64,000 bases of DNA from Drosophila miranda. Taxonomy: Eukaryota > Arthropoda > Insecta > Diptera > Drosophilidae. Positions 35,390 to 46,900 of the stretch are shown one piece after another. The position numbers were made by a program, and so were the translations under genes. The first letter of the stretch is position 1. Each line of letters starts with the position of its first letter. The stretch is from positions 13,932,001-13,996,000 of the forward strand of contig NC_046676.1 in the NCBI RefSeq assembly GCF_003369915.1. Reading direction: 5' to 3'. The notes below the pieces were generated by a model, which was given only the letters and a program-made list of their open reading frames with translations, searched no databases and had not been told where the DNA came from.

Positions 35390-35830
35390 GGGCCTTAAAA
35401 ACGGGTATGGACAACAAACAAAAGCAGCCAAGGCAAATTGCAAGGTTCGTACGAACCTTACCTCGGCGTTGTTGACAAACAATATACCTTGAAGTCAAAA
35501 GGCTGACTTTATCCTTTTATCCTCTTTTTTCTCGTTTTTATAGAAAAAAATTCCATGTAGGTAACAAAAGGGGTTGATGAATTATTCGTCTAATAATTGT
35601 AATGTGTCATATTGATAAATCGTTCACTCTTTCTTGCGACGAAAAATTGAGTCGTTATTTAAAATGGGCTATAAAAAAGGGTAAGGACAAGGGGCAAAAA
35701 CAGCCAAGACAAATGTCGAGGTTCGCGTGTGATGAAAATATTAAGCAAAAGTGGATTTCAGCTTGCATGCGGTTGCATTTTCTGGGCCATTTCGCCTGTT
35801 GTTCATACCCTTTTTTTTCTTCCATTATGT
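35390..35830. repeat. MITE-like repeat with TTCGTACGAA palindrome (copy 1)
   Basis: Perfect 18-bp palindrome AAGGTTCGTACGAACCTT at 35442-35459, beside ACGGGTATGGACAAC. A second arm AAGGGTAAGGACAAGG lies near 35678 and an inverted arm GCCTGTTGTTCATACCC near 35791. Same family as 8990-9560. The second copy's palindrome is at 39258-39275. Confidence 0.5.
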
Positions 35831-35879
35831 AGCAAATGTGTAGCAAGTGTGTATATTGCTCGAAACAGACTTACTCCAT

Positions 35880-36457
35880 AACGAAAAAATGAGTAGAGTC
35901 TGAATCCGAGTACGCGTTGACAATAAATCGAAAACTACTATAGAGGTGCTACCGTTAAAAATCGAGTCAAACCGAAACACACGGACAACGCGAAGACCAC
36001 GAAGCAAGTGGATAGTGGAGTTGGCAAAAGTGAGAATAGAGAGAACGCGAAACGTAACGCAACAAGGCAATAAACAGTGAGTAAAGCAACCGCTGAAACG
36101 ACGTGCGACGCGTCGAAATGTGAGTTCCTGCGTGTTTGTGTGTGTGTGTGTTGGTGCGCTGAAAGTGCAGCTGTCGCTTGAAACAAATAAAACCGCACAA
36201 TTTCCATACAAAAAGACATTGCAAGACGCAGCTTGCCAGCAATATATCAATAAATCGGTGGTGCGAGAAAACAGCGAAAACCGAAGGCGAGGAGCAAGCG
36301 CAACAAGAAAAAATAAAATGCATGTAGAATAATTTTAACGCCCAAAAGTCGCCGGTCTGTCGGCGACGCTGACACTGACGTCGATGCCAACGCCGACGCC
36401 GCTTGTTAAAACAAATGCATCGAAATACGTGCATTTCGGTGAAAATTTAGTTGAATT
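35880..36457 (+). other. zip: Probable zipper upstream (5' UTR) exon region, duplicate copy 1
   Basis: A-, C- and G-rich leader-like DNA with many short purine tracts, a possible donor AAAT|GTGAGTTCC at 36119, and a GACGCTGACACTGACGTCGA stretch near the end. It lies on the zipper side of the duplicated block and has no open frame of note on the plus strand. The role as a zipper 5' exon is inferred from position and composition. Confidence 0.4.
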
Positions 36458-36737
36458 CCAACCGCCACTCGACGCCCAGGGCCTGTTCGTCCAGTGGATT
36501 GGTGATAAGATAAGATTAAGTAGAGCGTCATAAACACTCAACTGGGAACTTTGCACCCGGAAGAGGCTTGACTCACCTGGGCAGCATGACATTGTCTCGC
36601 TTGGCGGTGGTGGAGTCGTGGACCCTGCTGCTGTGGTGTCTATCCTCCTGCTCGTAATCGCTGGAATTGCTCTCCGTTGTGGCGCCGGAGGACAGGTCCG
36701 ATTCGGAATGTTCTGTTTCGCTGATTGAGCGTCGCAT
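36457..36737 (-). pseudogene. 5' fragment of dolichol kinase (exon 1, intron 1, start of exon 2), duplicated
   Basis: Exon 1 (36737-36577) with intact ATG and donor, the intron, and only 25 bp of exon 2 (36482-36458), followed by zipper-side DNA of copy 1 in antisense. It lacks all membrane and catalytic regions. Its Motif 1/Motif 6 promoter (36839-36884) is preserved, so it may still be transcribed, producing a chimeric antisense RNA. Confidence 0.8.
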
Positions 36738-38115
36738 TGTCGCTTGTTTTATTTGTTTCTCAGCTTAAAGCATACTTCTAAGCTTCTAAGTGCCAAATGT
36801 TTATTTTTTCTTGGACGCCCATCCCAGGTACCACCCCCCAGTGTAACCGCGGATATATGGCCTGACCCTCAGAAATATACCAAAATATACCGCATTTTCA
36901 AAATATACTGTAAATATACTGACGAACTCAAGCTCTATAATCCATATTCCTCGTTTTTGATATTCCGTGGAATGTTAATAGCTATCTATATCTCTCAGCC
37001 CTACCCACATAATTTTATACGATTTATGAATCAATTTTTTACTAACTGGCTTACTCTAAATACTTGCTTTTGCAACAGAGACTAAATTGTTTTTGCCTGG
37101 GATGACAAACCTTTTCTCAATTCTATAATATCCTTTCCGAGGGTATGCATTGTTGCTTGCATTTTGCCGCAACATGGAACGCGATTATTGCTTTCCGCCA
37201 ATGAAAATTATGGCAGAAAACGGCTGCGACAGAATGTCAGGATGCGTCGTGTTAATATTCCCCAATAATTGGTAATATTCACCCTAAGTCGATGTCCAAG
37301 TACAGTAATTTAAGAACATAATTTAAAAGTATGGAATGGGACTCATTGTTGTCAACCGGTTATTGCCGATTCAAATAAATACTGAAATATACGGTCTCAT
37401 TTTCAAAATATACCGACGAATTTTTGATATTCTGGCGAATATTACTAGCTAAATAGAACCCTCAGGCCTGCCTGATTAATCCGATTAATGAATCAATTTT
37501 CTGCTTGTCTGGTTTATTTTAAATACTTGCTTTTATTTGATTTTGCCCAAAGGTCAAACAAATAAAACGTAAGAGATTATCTATATAATGTGTGTGTACA
37601 AAAATTGTGTGTACACACTTGCAACCATGGTCGATCTATCGGCCTAGCCCGCCAGGTTCGAATCTATCCTTCTTCTTTCTAATCTGTGCGCCCAAAAGTA
37701 CGCTGACCGCAATTGCCAAAACTATGCATCGTGGTATAGCCGCTCTATATAACGAATGACCCTTTTATATCATTATTATCATATTGCTGATTTTGCATTG
37801 CTTTATATCTTTGGACGTTGACATGCAATGACTGCATCTTTCAAGAATGAATATAAAACTTGATCAAAATGGAAAGACATGATGCGAGATGTGGATGCGA
37901 TGCGAAGTAAAGCAACTAAAATTTTTTTGTAATGATTAGCTCAGTACGATGAGAAGGTGGGTCGGCGGAACGTGTATATACGTTTCACAAGAAAAGTCAC
38001 ATGTGCAAAAAGATTAACACAACACACAACTCTATTTAACTTTTGACAGATGTCAGAAACAATCCCAAATAAGACACCTGCGTTCGTGGAAAAATCTATC
38101 ACCACTAGGTGAAAA

Positions 38116-38618
38116 ATGGTTCTTGTGCTAAAACAGCTCCAAAATGAAAACTACGAAGTGCACGATATCTACAACATGGGAATGGGTAGAAAGTACGGTC
38201 AATATTCCATTCTATTTTTTCCAGACCACGGAAGAACCTTCATCTGCGCCATGCACCGTTTACTCATATCCACCGTCTACTTCGTCAGTTCGCCCCGTCT
38301 GTACCGTCAGCTCCTTCACCAAAAAAGCGATTCAAACGGTCGGTGACCGAGTCTAGTGTTGGCTCGGTGCAGATTATAAATGTTTATAGAATTTTAATAA
38401 AAATAAGGAATATTTTGTTGAATAAAATGAAGATAAGAAGAGAAATAGCAAGAGAGAAATAAGAAGCAAAGGAGGCGAAGGAGAATTGATTCAATAAAAA
38501 AAAGGATACAGAGGAAGTGCACCAGACCACCGACTGTTTCGTCTACAATCCGGCCTGTTGCCTCGACGCCTATCCGGCTTCTGAATGCTGCGATGCCGAA
38601 ATGAATAAATGCAGTTGC
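38116..38618 (+). pseudogene. Possible gene relic with a Cys-rich C-terminal piece (copy 2)
   Basis: Duplicate of 34299-34802. One T-to-C change turns a Ser into a Pro codon in the 76-codon frame; the Cys-rich piece is unchanged. Confidence 0.35.
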
Positions 38619-39695
38619 TGATTTACTATGTATATAACAAGGTCGAAATAATTATAGTCATAAAATAAAAATCAGTGAATAGCAGCAATGCCCAACAAAC
38701 AATAGAAATAAAATGTAAAAACATTTTGTTTAGCTTTATAGCATTGTTATTTTCAAAATAAAGCGCCGATAAGTTGCGCTTATCGCACAAAAATACCGAC
38801 ATTTTTTCGCAAGCCTGGAGGCATTTTTCCTCGCAACACTGTCCACATCATTACGTTTTATTTCTGATCTTCTTTGTTCAAACAAACAATAAAATTAAAT
38901 TAAGCATTTAAAGCTAGCCAATCTTCTAGAAAATTGATTCATCTATCGGATAAAATTATGTTTTGAGAACTGAAGGTTTTAGCTAATCTTAAGTCGAATA
39001 TCAAAATCAAGGAGCATGATTCGTGATTAAATATTTTTAGAGCACTTTAAGTGAAAGATATCGTGGTCTTTTTTTACATAAAGATAAAGGACCTGCAAGA
39101 GTAAATATTATTTTTTGTTTAGTTCAAGTTGTTATCAGTTTAAATAAAGGGGGTTTAAGTGGGTTAAGTACGTTCAGACTTCTGTTCTCTTCATTATTTT
39201 TTAATGGGCCTTAAAAACGGGTATGGACAACAAACAAAAGCAGCCAAGGCAAATTGCAAGGTTCGTACGAACCTTACCTCGGCGTTGTTGACAAACAATA
39301 TACCTTGAAGTCAAAAGGCTGACTTTATCCTTTTATCCTCTTTTTTCTCGTTTTTATAAAAAAAAATTCCATGTAGGTAACAAAAGGGGTTGATGAATTA
39401 TTCGTCTAATAATTTTAATGTGTCATGTTGAGAAATCGTTCACTCTTTCTTGCGACGAAAAATTGAGTCGTAATTTAAAATGGGCTATAAAAAAGGGTAA
39501 GGACAAGGGGCAAAAACAGCCAAGACAAATGTCGAGGTTCGCGTGTGATGAAAATATTAAGCAAAAGTGGATTTCAGCTTGCATGCGGTTGCATTTTCTG
39601 GGCCATTTCGCCTGTTGTTCATACCCTTTTTTTTCTTCCATTATGTAGCAAATGTGTAGCAAGTGTGTATATTGCTCGAAACAGACTTACTCCAT

Positions 39696-40273
39696 AACGA
39701 AAAAATGAGTCGAGTCTGAATCCGAGTACGCGTTGACAATAAATCGAAAACTACTATAGAGGTGCTACCGTTAAAAATCGAGTCAAACCGAAACACACGG
39801 ACAACGCGAAGACCACGAAGCAAGTGGATAGTGGAGTTGGCAAAAGTGAGAATAGAGAGAACGCGAAACGTAACGCAACAAGGCAATAAACAGTGAGTAA
39901 AGCAACCGCTGAAACGACGTGCGACGCGTCGAAATGTGAGTTCCTGCGTGTTTGTGTGTGTGTGTGTTGGTGCGCTGAAAGTGCAGCTGTCGCTTGAAAC
40001 AAATAAAACCGCACAATTTCCATATAAAAAGACATTGCAAGACGCAGCTTGCCAGCAATATATCAATAAATCGGTAGTGCGAGAAAACAGCGAAAACCGA
40101 AGGCGAGGAGCAAGCGCAACAAGAAAAAATAAAAAGCATGTAGAAAATTTTTTAACGCCCAAAAGTCGCCGGTCTGTCGGCGACGCTGACACTGACGTCG
40201 ATGCCAACGCCGACGCCGCTTGTTAAAACAAATGCATCGAAATACGTGCATTTCGGTGAAAATTTAGTTGAAT
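39696..40273 (+). other. zip: Probable zipper upstream (5' UTR) exon region, copy 2
   Basis: Counterpart of 35880-36457 and about 700 bp from the zipper start codon. A handful of substitutions separate the copies, the densest near 40130-40155 (GCATGTAGAAAATTTTTT here). As the copy nearest the coding region it is the more likely functional leader. Confidence 0.4.
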
Positions 40274-40864
40274 TTGCACAAATGCAGTGCTGACAAAGTG
40301 AAACGAGAGAATAAAAAACAATATTAATGTGTAAAATATGCGGAAAACTGCTTTGAAATGTGGAGAGCGCAGAACAGTGGTACACAAAAGAAGGAAAGAG
40401 AGAAGGGAGAAAAGGAATGGAATGATGGCCGCTTATACCTGCTTTGCTTCGAAAAAGAAACCGAAACCAGCCACCAAAAATGTTTGCTGCCGGCTCTGCC
40501 GCTGCTCCTGCTGCACTCTTCGGAATGCAAACTGGTTAATGGTTCATTTCTAGACACAGCCGGCTTGAGCAACTGTGGCCATATTTTTTCTTCTTTTGCG
40601 CTCTTCCCTTTTGAAACTGTTCTCGCCGCCTCCGTTTTGTGCCGCACTTTTAAGATAAAGAGCGCGCGTCTCGAGATAAATGCGAAAAATATTGTATCTC
40701 AATGGCCGCGTTGTTTCCGATGTGAAAATTAAACGAAACCGTATTCATTATTTTTTTTATTTGTTCTGCCCAACAGAAAAGTGTGTATTAAAAAACCTCA
40801 ATAGCCCCCACAATACGACGAGAAAACTCAAACGACAAAACCATAGTTGAATTGAGTGAGAATA

Positions 40865-40896
<32 letters not shown>

Positions 40897-40912
40897 TAAA
40901 TACACCGCTACA
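40274..40912 (+). promoter_or_regulatory. zip: zipper leader and 5' UTR intron end
   Basis: Unique DNA between the duplication and the zipper ATG. A splice acceptor with a good pyrimidine tract, TTTGTTCTGCCCAACAG, ends at 40776, so the coding exon probably starts at 40777. An AT run (40866-40885) and a GA run directly precede the start codon context ACCGCTACAATGTC. The 71-codon frame at 40338-40553 lies before that acceptor and is not called. Confidence 0.5.
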
Positions 40913-42251
40913 ATGTCGGAAGAAGTAGATCGCAACGATCCCGAGCTGAAATACCTTTCGGTGGAACGGAACCAATACAATGATCCGGCCACACAGGCGG
41001 AATGGACACAGAAGCGCCTGGTCTGGGTGCCCCACGACAATCAGGTGAGTTCTACTGAAGAACCCTTGCCCACATATTCCTCCCGCCCTATCATCTTGCA
41101 GTTCCTTCTTCTCTCCTGCTTTCACCTGAAGCGACCTGAAAAACCTGTAGAGCTCGGCCAGCGTTGGCGTTGACTATGGCTTTGGCTTTGCTTCGTCTTG
41201 ACCAGTTTCGAGCCGCTGTCCCAGTTCACAGCTCCAGTCTTTTGGGGGGTTACTTTTGAGCTGAGAATTTTTGAAAAATTCTTCTTTTAAGCCGATTAGG
41301 TCAGGCCAGGCAGCAGCAACAGTCAAAAACGAGGCGCATATATAATGTTTTTTCCTGCCATAACGATACAGTTTTGGGAACCACGCCCGAAACACGAAAT
41401 TACCTGACATAAAACCAACTGATAGAAGCCCCGGAGCCCGAAGTAAACTAATCAATTTGCGCAGTGTTTTGTTTGTCCCTTCTCTGGGGCTGGGTCTTAT
41501 CGCACTCTCAATGGTTCCGAGTCATCGCCGTGGAAATGAATGAATCACACCTCATTCACTCCATTTTGATTTCTTTTAGCCGGGCCAACTTCTTTGAATT
41601 TAGCATTACTTTCTCGCTGCGGTGATAAAATTGAGTAAACATCCGTCGAAATCAGCCACACCAAATGCTCCTCCCACTGCTGATTCATTAATTTCTCTGC
41701 TGAAATCATCAGCGTTAAAAGATGCCACAGTTCTTCAAGTTGGTCAAAATCCAAATCAATTTGCCGCTAAAAGGGTTTTGCACAACATTTTCCAATTTGC
41801 ATATCGCAGCCACTCTCTGACTCACTCACGCCAAACAAAAGAACGAAAGAGCGGGAGAGCAGGGTCAGGGATCCAGCGAGAGCGAGGCAAAACAAGTTTG
41901 TAATCTCTGTCCCTGTATTTGTGTTGAGATATGTTCTGCATGTGTGTGTGCGAGTGTGAGTACTGCCTCTAGCGAACATTCGCTTCAAGCGAAGGAAGAG
42001 TATGACGATACGATCAGTTAGAGGGGCCATATATGTACATATAGTGATCAGATAAAGCCTAAATTTTGATGATCTACTATGTTAAATTATATAAAAGTTA
42101 TCTTATACAAAGATCTTAAGAATCGTTTGAAAAGTTTATAAAGTGGTGTTCTGATTTTTTGTTAACTTCTGATATTCTCTTCGCTATAAATGTATGCGCC
42201 TGCGAAAGCTTTGTCGGATTGTTACTGGCAGGGTAGCATATGTGTGTGCGT

Positions 42252-42296
<45 letters not shown>

Positions 42297-43955
42297 ACAA
42301 GTCAACAAACGGTTCTACCCCCATGTCTCTCTGAATTGTTTTGCTTATGCTTCCGCACCTTTTCCTTCGCACTTCTTTCTTGTATTTGGGAGATGAGAAA
42401 GAGATGATTTCTTTCAGGTGTCATTCAACTGCATTCCTTAGTTTTATTCCAAAAGTCATAAACGGATCAAATTAGCAGACACGTTTATTTTGTGTTATTT
42501 TAATTGCTTTATTTGCTCGAGATAATGCTCAACAGGGGAATGGATGGAAGATAGGACCCTAGAATGGTAGCTCTTTTTGGGTGACTTCCATATAATAAAA
42601 AAAGAAACTGAAAAACAAAGAAAAACGAGCAAACAGCTCCACATTTTTTAGTAATTACGCGTTCACTTATACAGGCATTTACTTTACAATGGAATCTCAA
42701 ATGAAAAACAAAGATAAAGTCAAGAAATAAAACACAAAAAATAAAATAAAGAACGAGCCGAACGGCACGGCTTCGCAAACGGTCGATTGTCATGACTTGT
42801 CTGTCAGTCATTCAGACGAACGAACAGACGACGGCAAAGAAATGTTAAGAAATTTGCATATGGCCCGGCCACAAGCTGTTGCTCCGCTGGAATGTCCAAC
42901 GGCAGATACAGATACAGATACAGTTCTGTTCTTGCGAATACTTAAGCGCTCTATGGGAAAAGACTCGGCCAAAAGGGTATTCGCCAATTGTGTCAACAAG
43001 CAGTTCGTTCAGCCCCCGTTCGTTTTCGCAACTGTTTTCGGGCTTGCCTGACATCATATTTGTACCGGGGTATCTCCCATATGGATCCATCTATTTACTG
43101 TTAGATATATGTACATAAGTATGTACAATGCAACTTATTGTTAAGGCTCGCTCAGTTTTGTTTACTGATCGGTGGAGATAGTTTTTGTGGTCATGTGGGT
43201 GAGGTAAACTTAGGAATTGTCGCATGAATTTCTAGATAACTCAAGCATTCGGTACAAGAAAATCTCTCTGTGGCCGACAGCTCTAATAAATCGCGGTAAT
43301 ACTCAAAAATACTGGAACAGCAAAAGTTTCACTGGAGGAGAATTCCAATCAATATGAATCAGGAACCGACCCACTGTTTGCGTTCTTATCTCATATTTTC
43401 AAGTTATTTCATTGTCGTGAATTGCCCCTTTCAATCTCACATCAGCTCTTTCATAATTTCAGAGTATTCCTGTACTACCAACAACTTTCCATATTGTTAG
43501 CCAAATTGAAGTCGGGCTTAACCTTCGTCATGCCCAAAGAATCGAATCGATTGTATCCGTCCGTGGCAGATCATTAAGAGGTCTTCGCTTACACACATAA
43601 ACCCACACCCACACTCCGCATATACACACACACACACACACACAAACAAACGCTCAGAATATCGTTTGTTGTCTTATATTTATAACCGCCAGAAACCACT
43701 TTGGACTCTCTCTGTGTCTCCCCCTTTCGCACTCTCTGTTTCTTTCACTCTTCCACTCTTCCACTCTCCCACTCTGTTCTGGCGAAGATGTCTTGTACTC
43801 TGTTGTTTTTTTTTTGGTTACGCCAACGACAAACGTATCCAGCTTTCGGCTCTCGTCCGTCGTCCGTCGTCCGGTTTACGGTCAACGAACCTCAGACTCG
43901 TATCTCGTATCACGTATATGTAATATACATTTTTTAGCCTCTCGCACGTTCTTTC

Positions 43956-43998
<43 letters not shown>

Positions 43999-46900
43999 GC
44001 GTCCCTCTGCATATGCGTTGATCGATTAAACGAAATGAATAAAATAAAAGAATAACAAATTATTATGGGCCACAATGGCAGCCCCATGCCTCAGTTCCAT
44101 CCATCGTTCATATTGTCAGACTTTAAGCCTGTATGACACTTGCTGCAAACTCCTCTGACTAATAAGGTTGATTCAATTATATCTAGAGGAAAATGCTTAG
44201 AAAACAAAACAGAATTCTAGATTCAGCTGTTTTCAAAGAAGTAGTGACATAAAGTAGTCAATGACTGTGTTGTGAAACAGCTGTTTTACAGATGCTTAAA
44301 AATTAATCTCCGTAAAATCACTAAAATGTTAGGTAAATTTCATACAGGCTTAAGTTGGCTTTAATTCAGGCGGAGCCTGTGTGGTAGAGAGAGAGAGAGA
44401 GAGCCGCAGGTTAAGACATGCGAAAGAGAAAACGAGAGAGAATTATGTACATTTGACCGCTTAACTAAACCCAATTTATTCATTATTCATGAATAAAACG
44501 TAAACAAAAGAAATTGCCTAAAACCAGACGTTTCTGCCAGCGAGTAAATAATGAGAACCAGATATAGATCTGCTATATGTACATACATACATACATATAT
44601 GTATTTTTACTAGCTACTTTTGAGAGCTTCAACAAAGTTCAAGGTTGCATTTTCCGTTCTCCGTTACTCACGGACCACCGATTGAGGTAGCTCCCATATC
44701 GAACTTCTCACTCTTCTTTGGGTCTCCTCATCCTTCTTCATCTCACTCTTCCAGCTACTCCTCCTGGCTTGCTTCTCGTCTATTGTTATGAAGGTGTTTG
44801 ATATTTCTTCTTTGGTTTTGCTTCACTGATTCCCTGGAATGCCCGAGAGCGAGAGAAAGAGAGATACCGTTCAAAGAGAGAGTTCGAGACTGATGACCTC
44901 ATATGCTATGCCCCAACTCCCTCTGCCTCTATCTTTGCCAATTTCTATGGCTCCATAACTCCAATACTTCTTCCATCAGGAATTTCACGCTATCCCCGCC
45001 TCCCAGCGATTATCATGAGTCATAACCGAACGCCAAACAATGTTACAGCATTTTCGTTTTGGCTGCTGTCCGCTGCGGTGTGTCCAAACTGTCAATTTTC
45101 AAACGTTTTTTTATGCGCAAATGTTTTGCACAAGTGACAGCCCACAAAACAGACGAACTCCCCCAAACGACAGCTGAGAATAGCCTCCCCGAACTATATA
45201 ATTATTTTGTACAATGTACTCTTCTTTTATTTTGCAAATTTACGATTTCTTCCCATAGCAGATTATAAATTCGATGCATCGGATGTGCATACATATGTAC
45301 ATGTGTCACTAAGTTAAGCTAATCGATGGGTATTTAATTTGTCTGGCTTTATTTATTCATGTAAACGCTTCAACACAGCGTTAGGTACAGTAGATTTTGA
45401 TAAAAGTGTTAAATAAAAGTATTTTCTGTTTAATTACAATGTTCTCTCAGCCATGGTTGCAAAAGAAACCCTGCAAATGTGTACGATCTTGATCTTGAGG
45501 GCGTTTCCTACGATTAGTACTTTGGTTAAATGGTGTAGCTTATACTATTACCCTTAGGATCTTGCTCCCTTGTAAACAGCAGAAATTATTCGTCATATCC
45601 GCTCGGATTGGCTGTAAGTGGACTGGGGATAACGACTTTCTTACGACTGTTTATCTCCTGGGCCGGAAAAGCACTAAGATAACACAGAGAAACCGAAAGA
45701 GTGCTTCAAGAGATAGGACCTGAGAAAGGAGAGGCAGAAAGAGAGAGACAGAGACAGAGAATTACAGCAGGGTGCGCGGTTTTTCCGAATCTGATCGCTG
45801 GGGCGTGTACGTGTTTAACTTAATGGAGCCGGTCGTCTGGGATGCGTTGCAGATGCTGTTGCGCGCACTCTCTTCTCTCCCTCCCGTTGCCCTTCTCTCT
45901 TTCCATGGTTTTTGTTGTTATTTGTATAATGCATTTCTGCATCGTCGGCGGCACTTCACTTCACCCTTTAATGACTGAATTACGGTTTAGCTGGCTGCCG
46001 CCTCCTGCCTGCATGCCTGCCTGCCTGCCTGCCTGCCTGGCTGCTGCCAAGTGTGCTTGCCCCTGATTTGATTAATGTCAAAGCGACGCATGCACCATGC
46101 TGCATGCTTCACCATGATCTCCATTGTTGTTGTGCCTTCACTTAACTTCTAATTGAAGCTGCTGCGGCTGCGGCTGCAGCTGCAGCTACTTATTCTGCAC
46201 TGCTTGCATCGGTTTTATTTTTTGGTTTGATTCAATTTCTGCCAGCAGAGTCAGAAATTCCTGAGAAGTTCGTTGAATGAATCACAATCAGTCCCGTTCC
46301 TTGCATCCAACGGTGATTGCTCATCTCCATCAACCAGAACTAGTTCAAATCCACACACTCATTAAGACTGTTGTTGTCGCTCTCACACTGCAAAACGAGT
46401 CAGTTCGTAACGGAACAAGGGGAAATGATTAAGCAAAGGTGTATTTACACATTGTGAAAGAGGGATTGGATTCCTTTTTGGGACTCTGCTCGTCGAACGG
46501 TGACAGTCGCGTACATCCATACACACGCAACCGTTAGAGAGAAATCTATCATTGTCTCACCTTGTACAAATACGCTTTGGTACGGCCAAAGCAGAGCCTT
46601 GAACTTGGGAGAATGAGAAGAGGGGGAGAAAGAGAGCGAGCTACAGACAGACAGTTGCATCTGCCTCCCGTTGTTCTTGTTGTCGGCAATGTTTTGTTTT
46701 TGTCTGCTTTGGCCACTCGAACGGGTGCAGTTTTTGTTGCTGTCGTTGCTTCTGCTTTTCACTTGTGAGAGATAGAGATACAGTGAGTGGGAGTGGGAGA
46801 GGGAGAGGGACATGGAGAGTGAGTGAAACAGCTCTTATGTTGGCGCTTGACTCATGCAGCGCTGCCAACGCGAGACGAGATGCACTCGAAGACAGCAGAA

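Larger units (their letters stand above)
32674..36457. repeat. Tandem direct duplication, copy 1 (3784 bp)
   Basis: Runs from inside exon 2 of dolichol kinase across its promoter and on to the probable zipper upstream exon. Copy 2 follows immediately. The offset is 3783 bp at the left and 3816-3817 bp further right, because copy 2 has 34 extra bases near 37144-37177 and one fewer A in a run near 34680. I count about 15-20 substitutions over 3.8 kb, so identity is above 99 percent. Confidence 0.95.
36457..40273. repeat. Tandem direct duplication, copy 2 (3817 bp)
   Basis: Starts mid-exon with the sequence CCAACCGCCACTCGACGCCC of dolichol kinase exon 2, joined directly to the end of copy 1. 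It ends at TTAGTTGAATT before unique DNA. The junction has only one shared base between the two ancestral ends. Copy 2 is the one adjacent to the zipper coding region. Confidence 0.95.
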
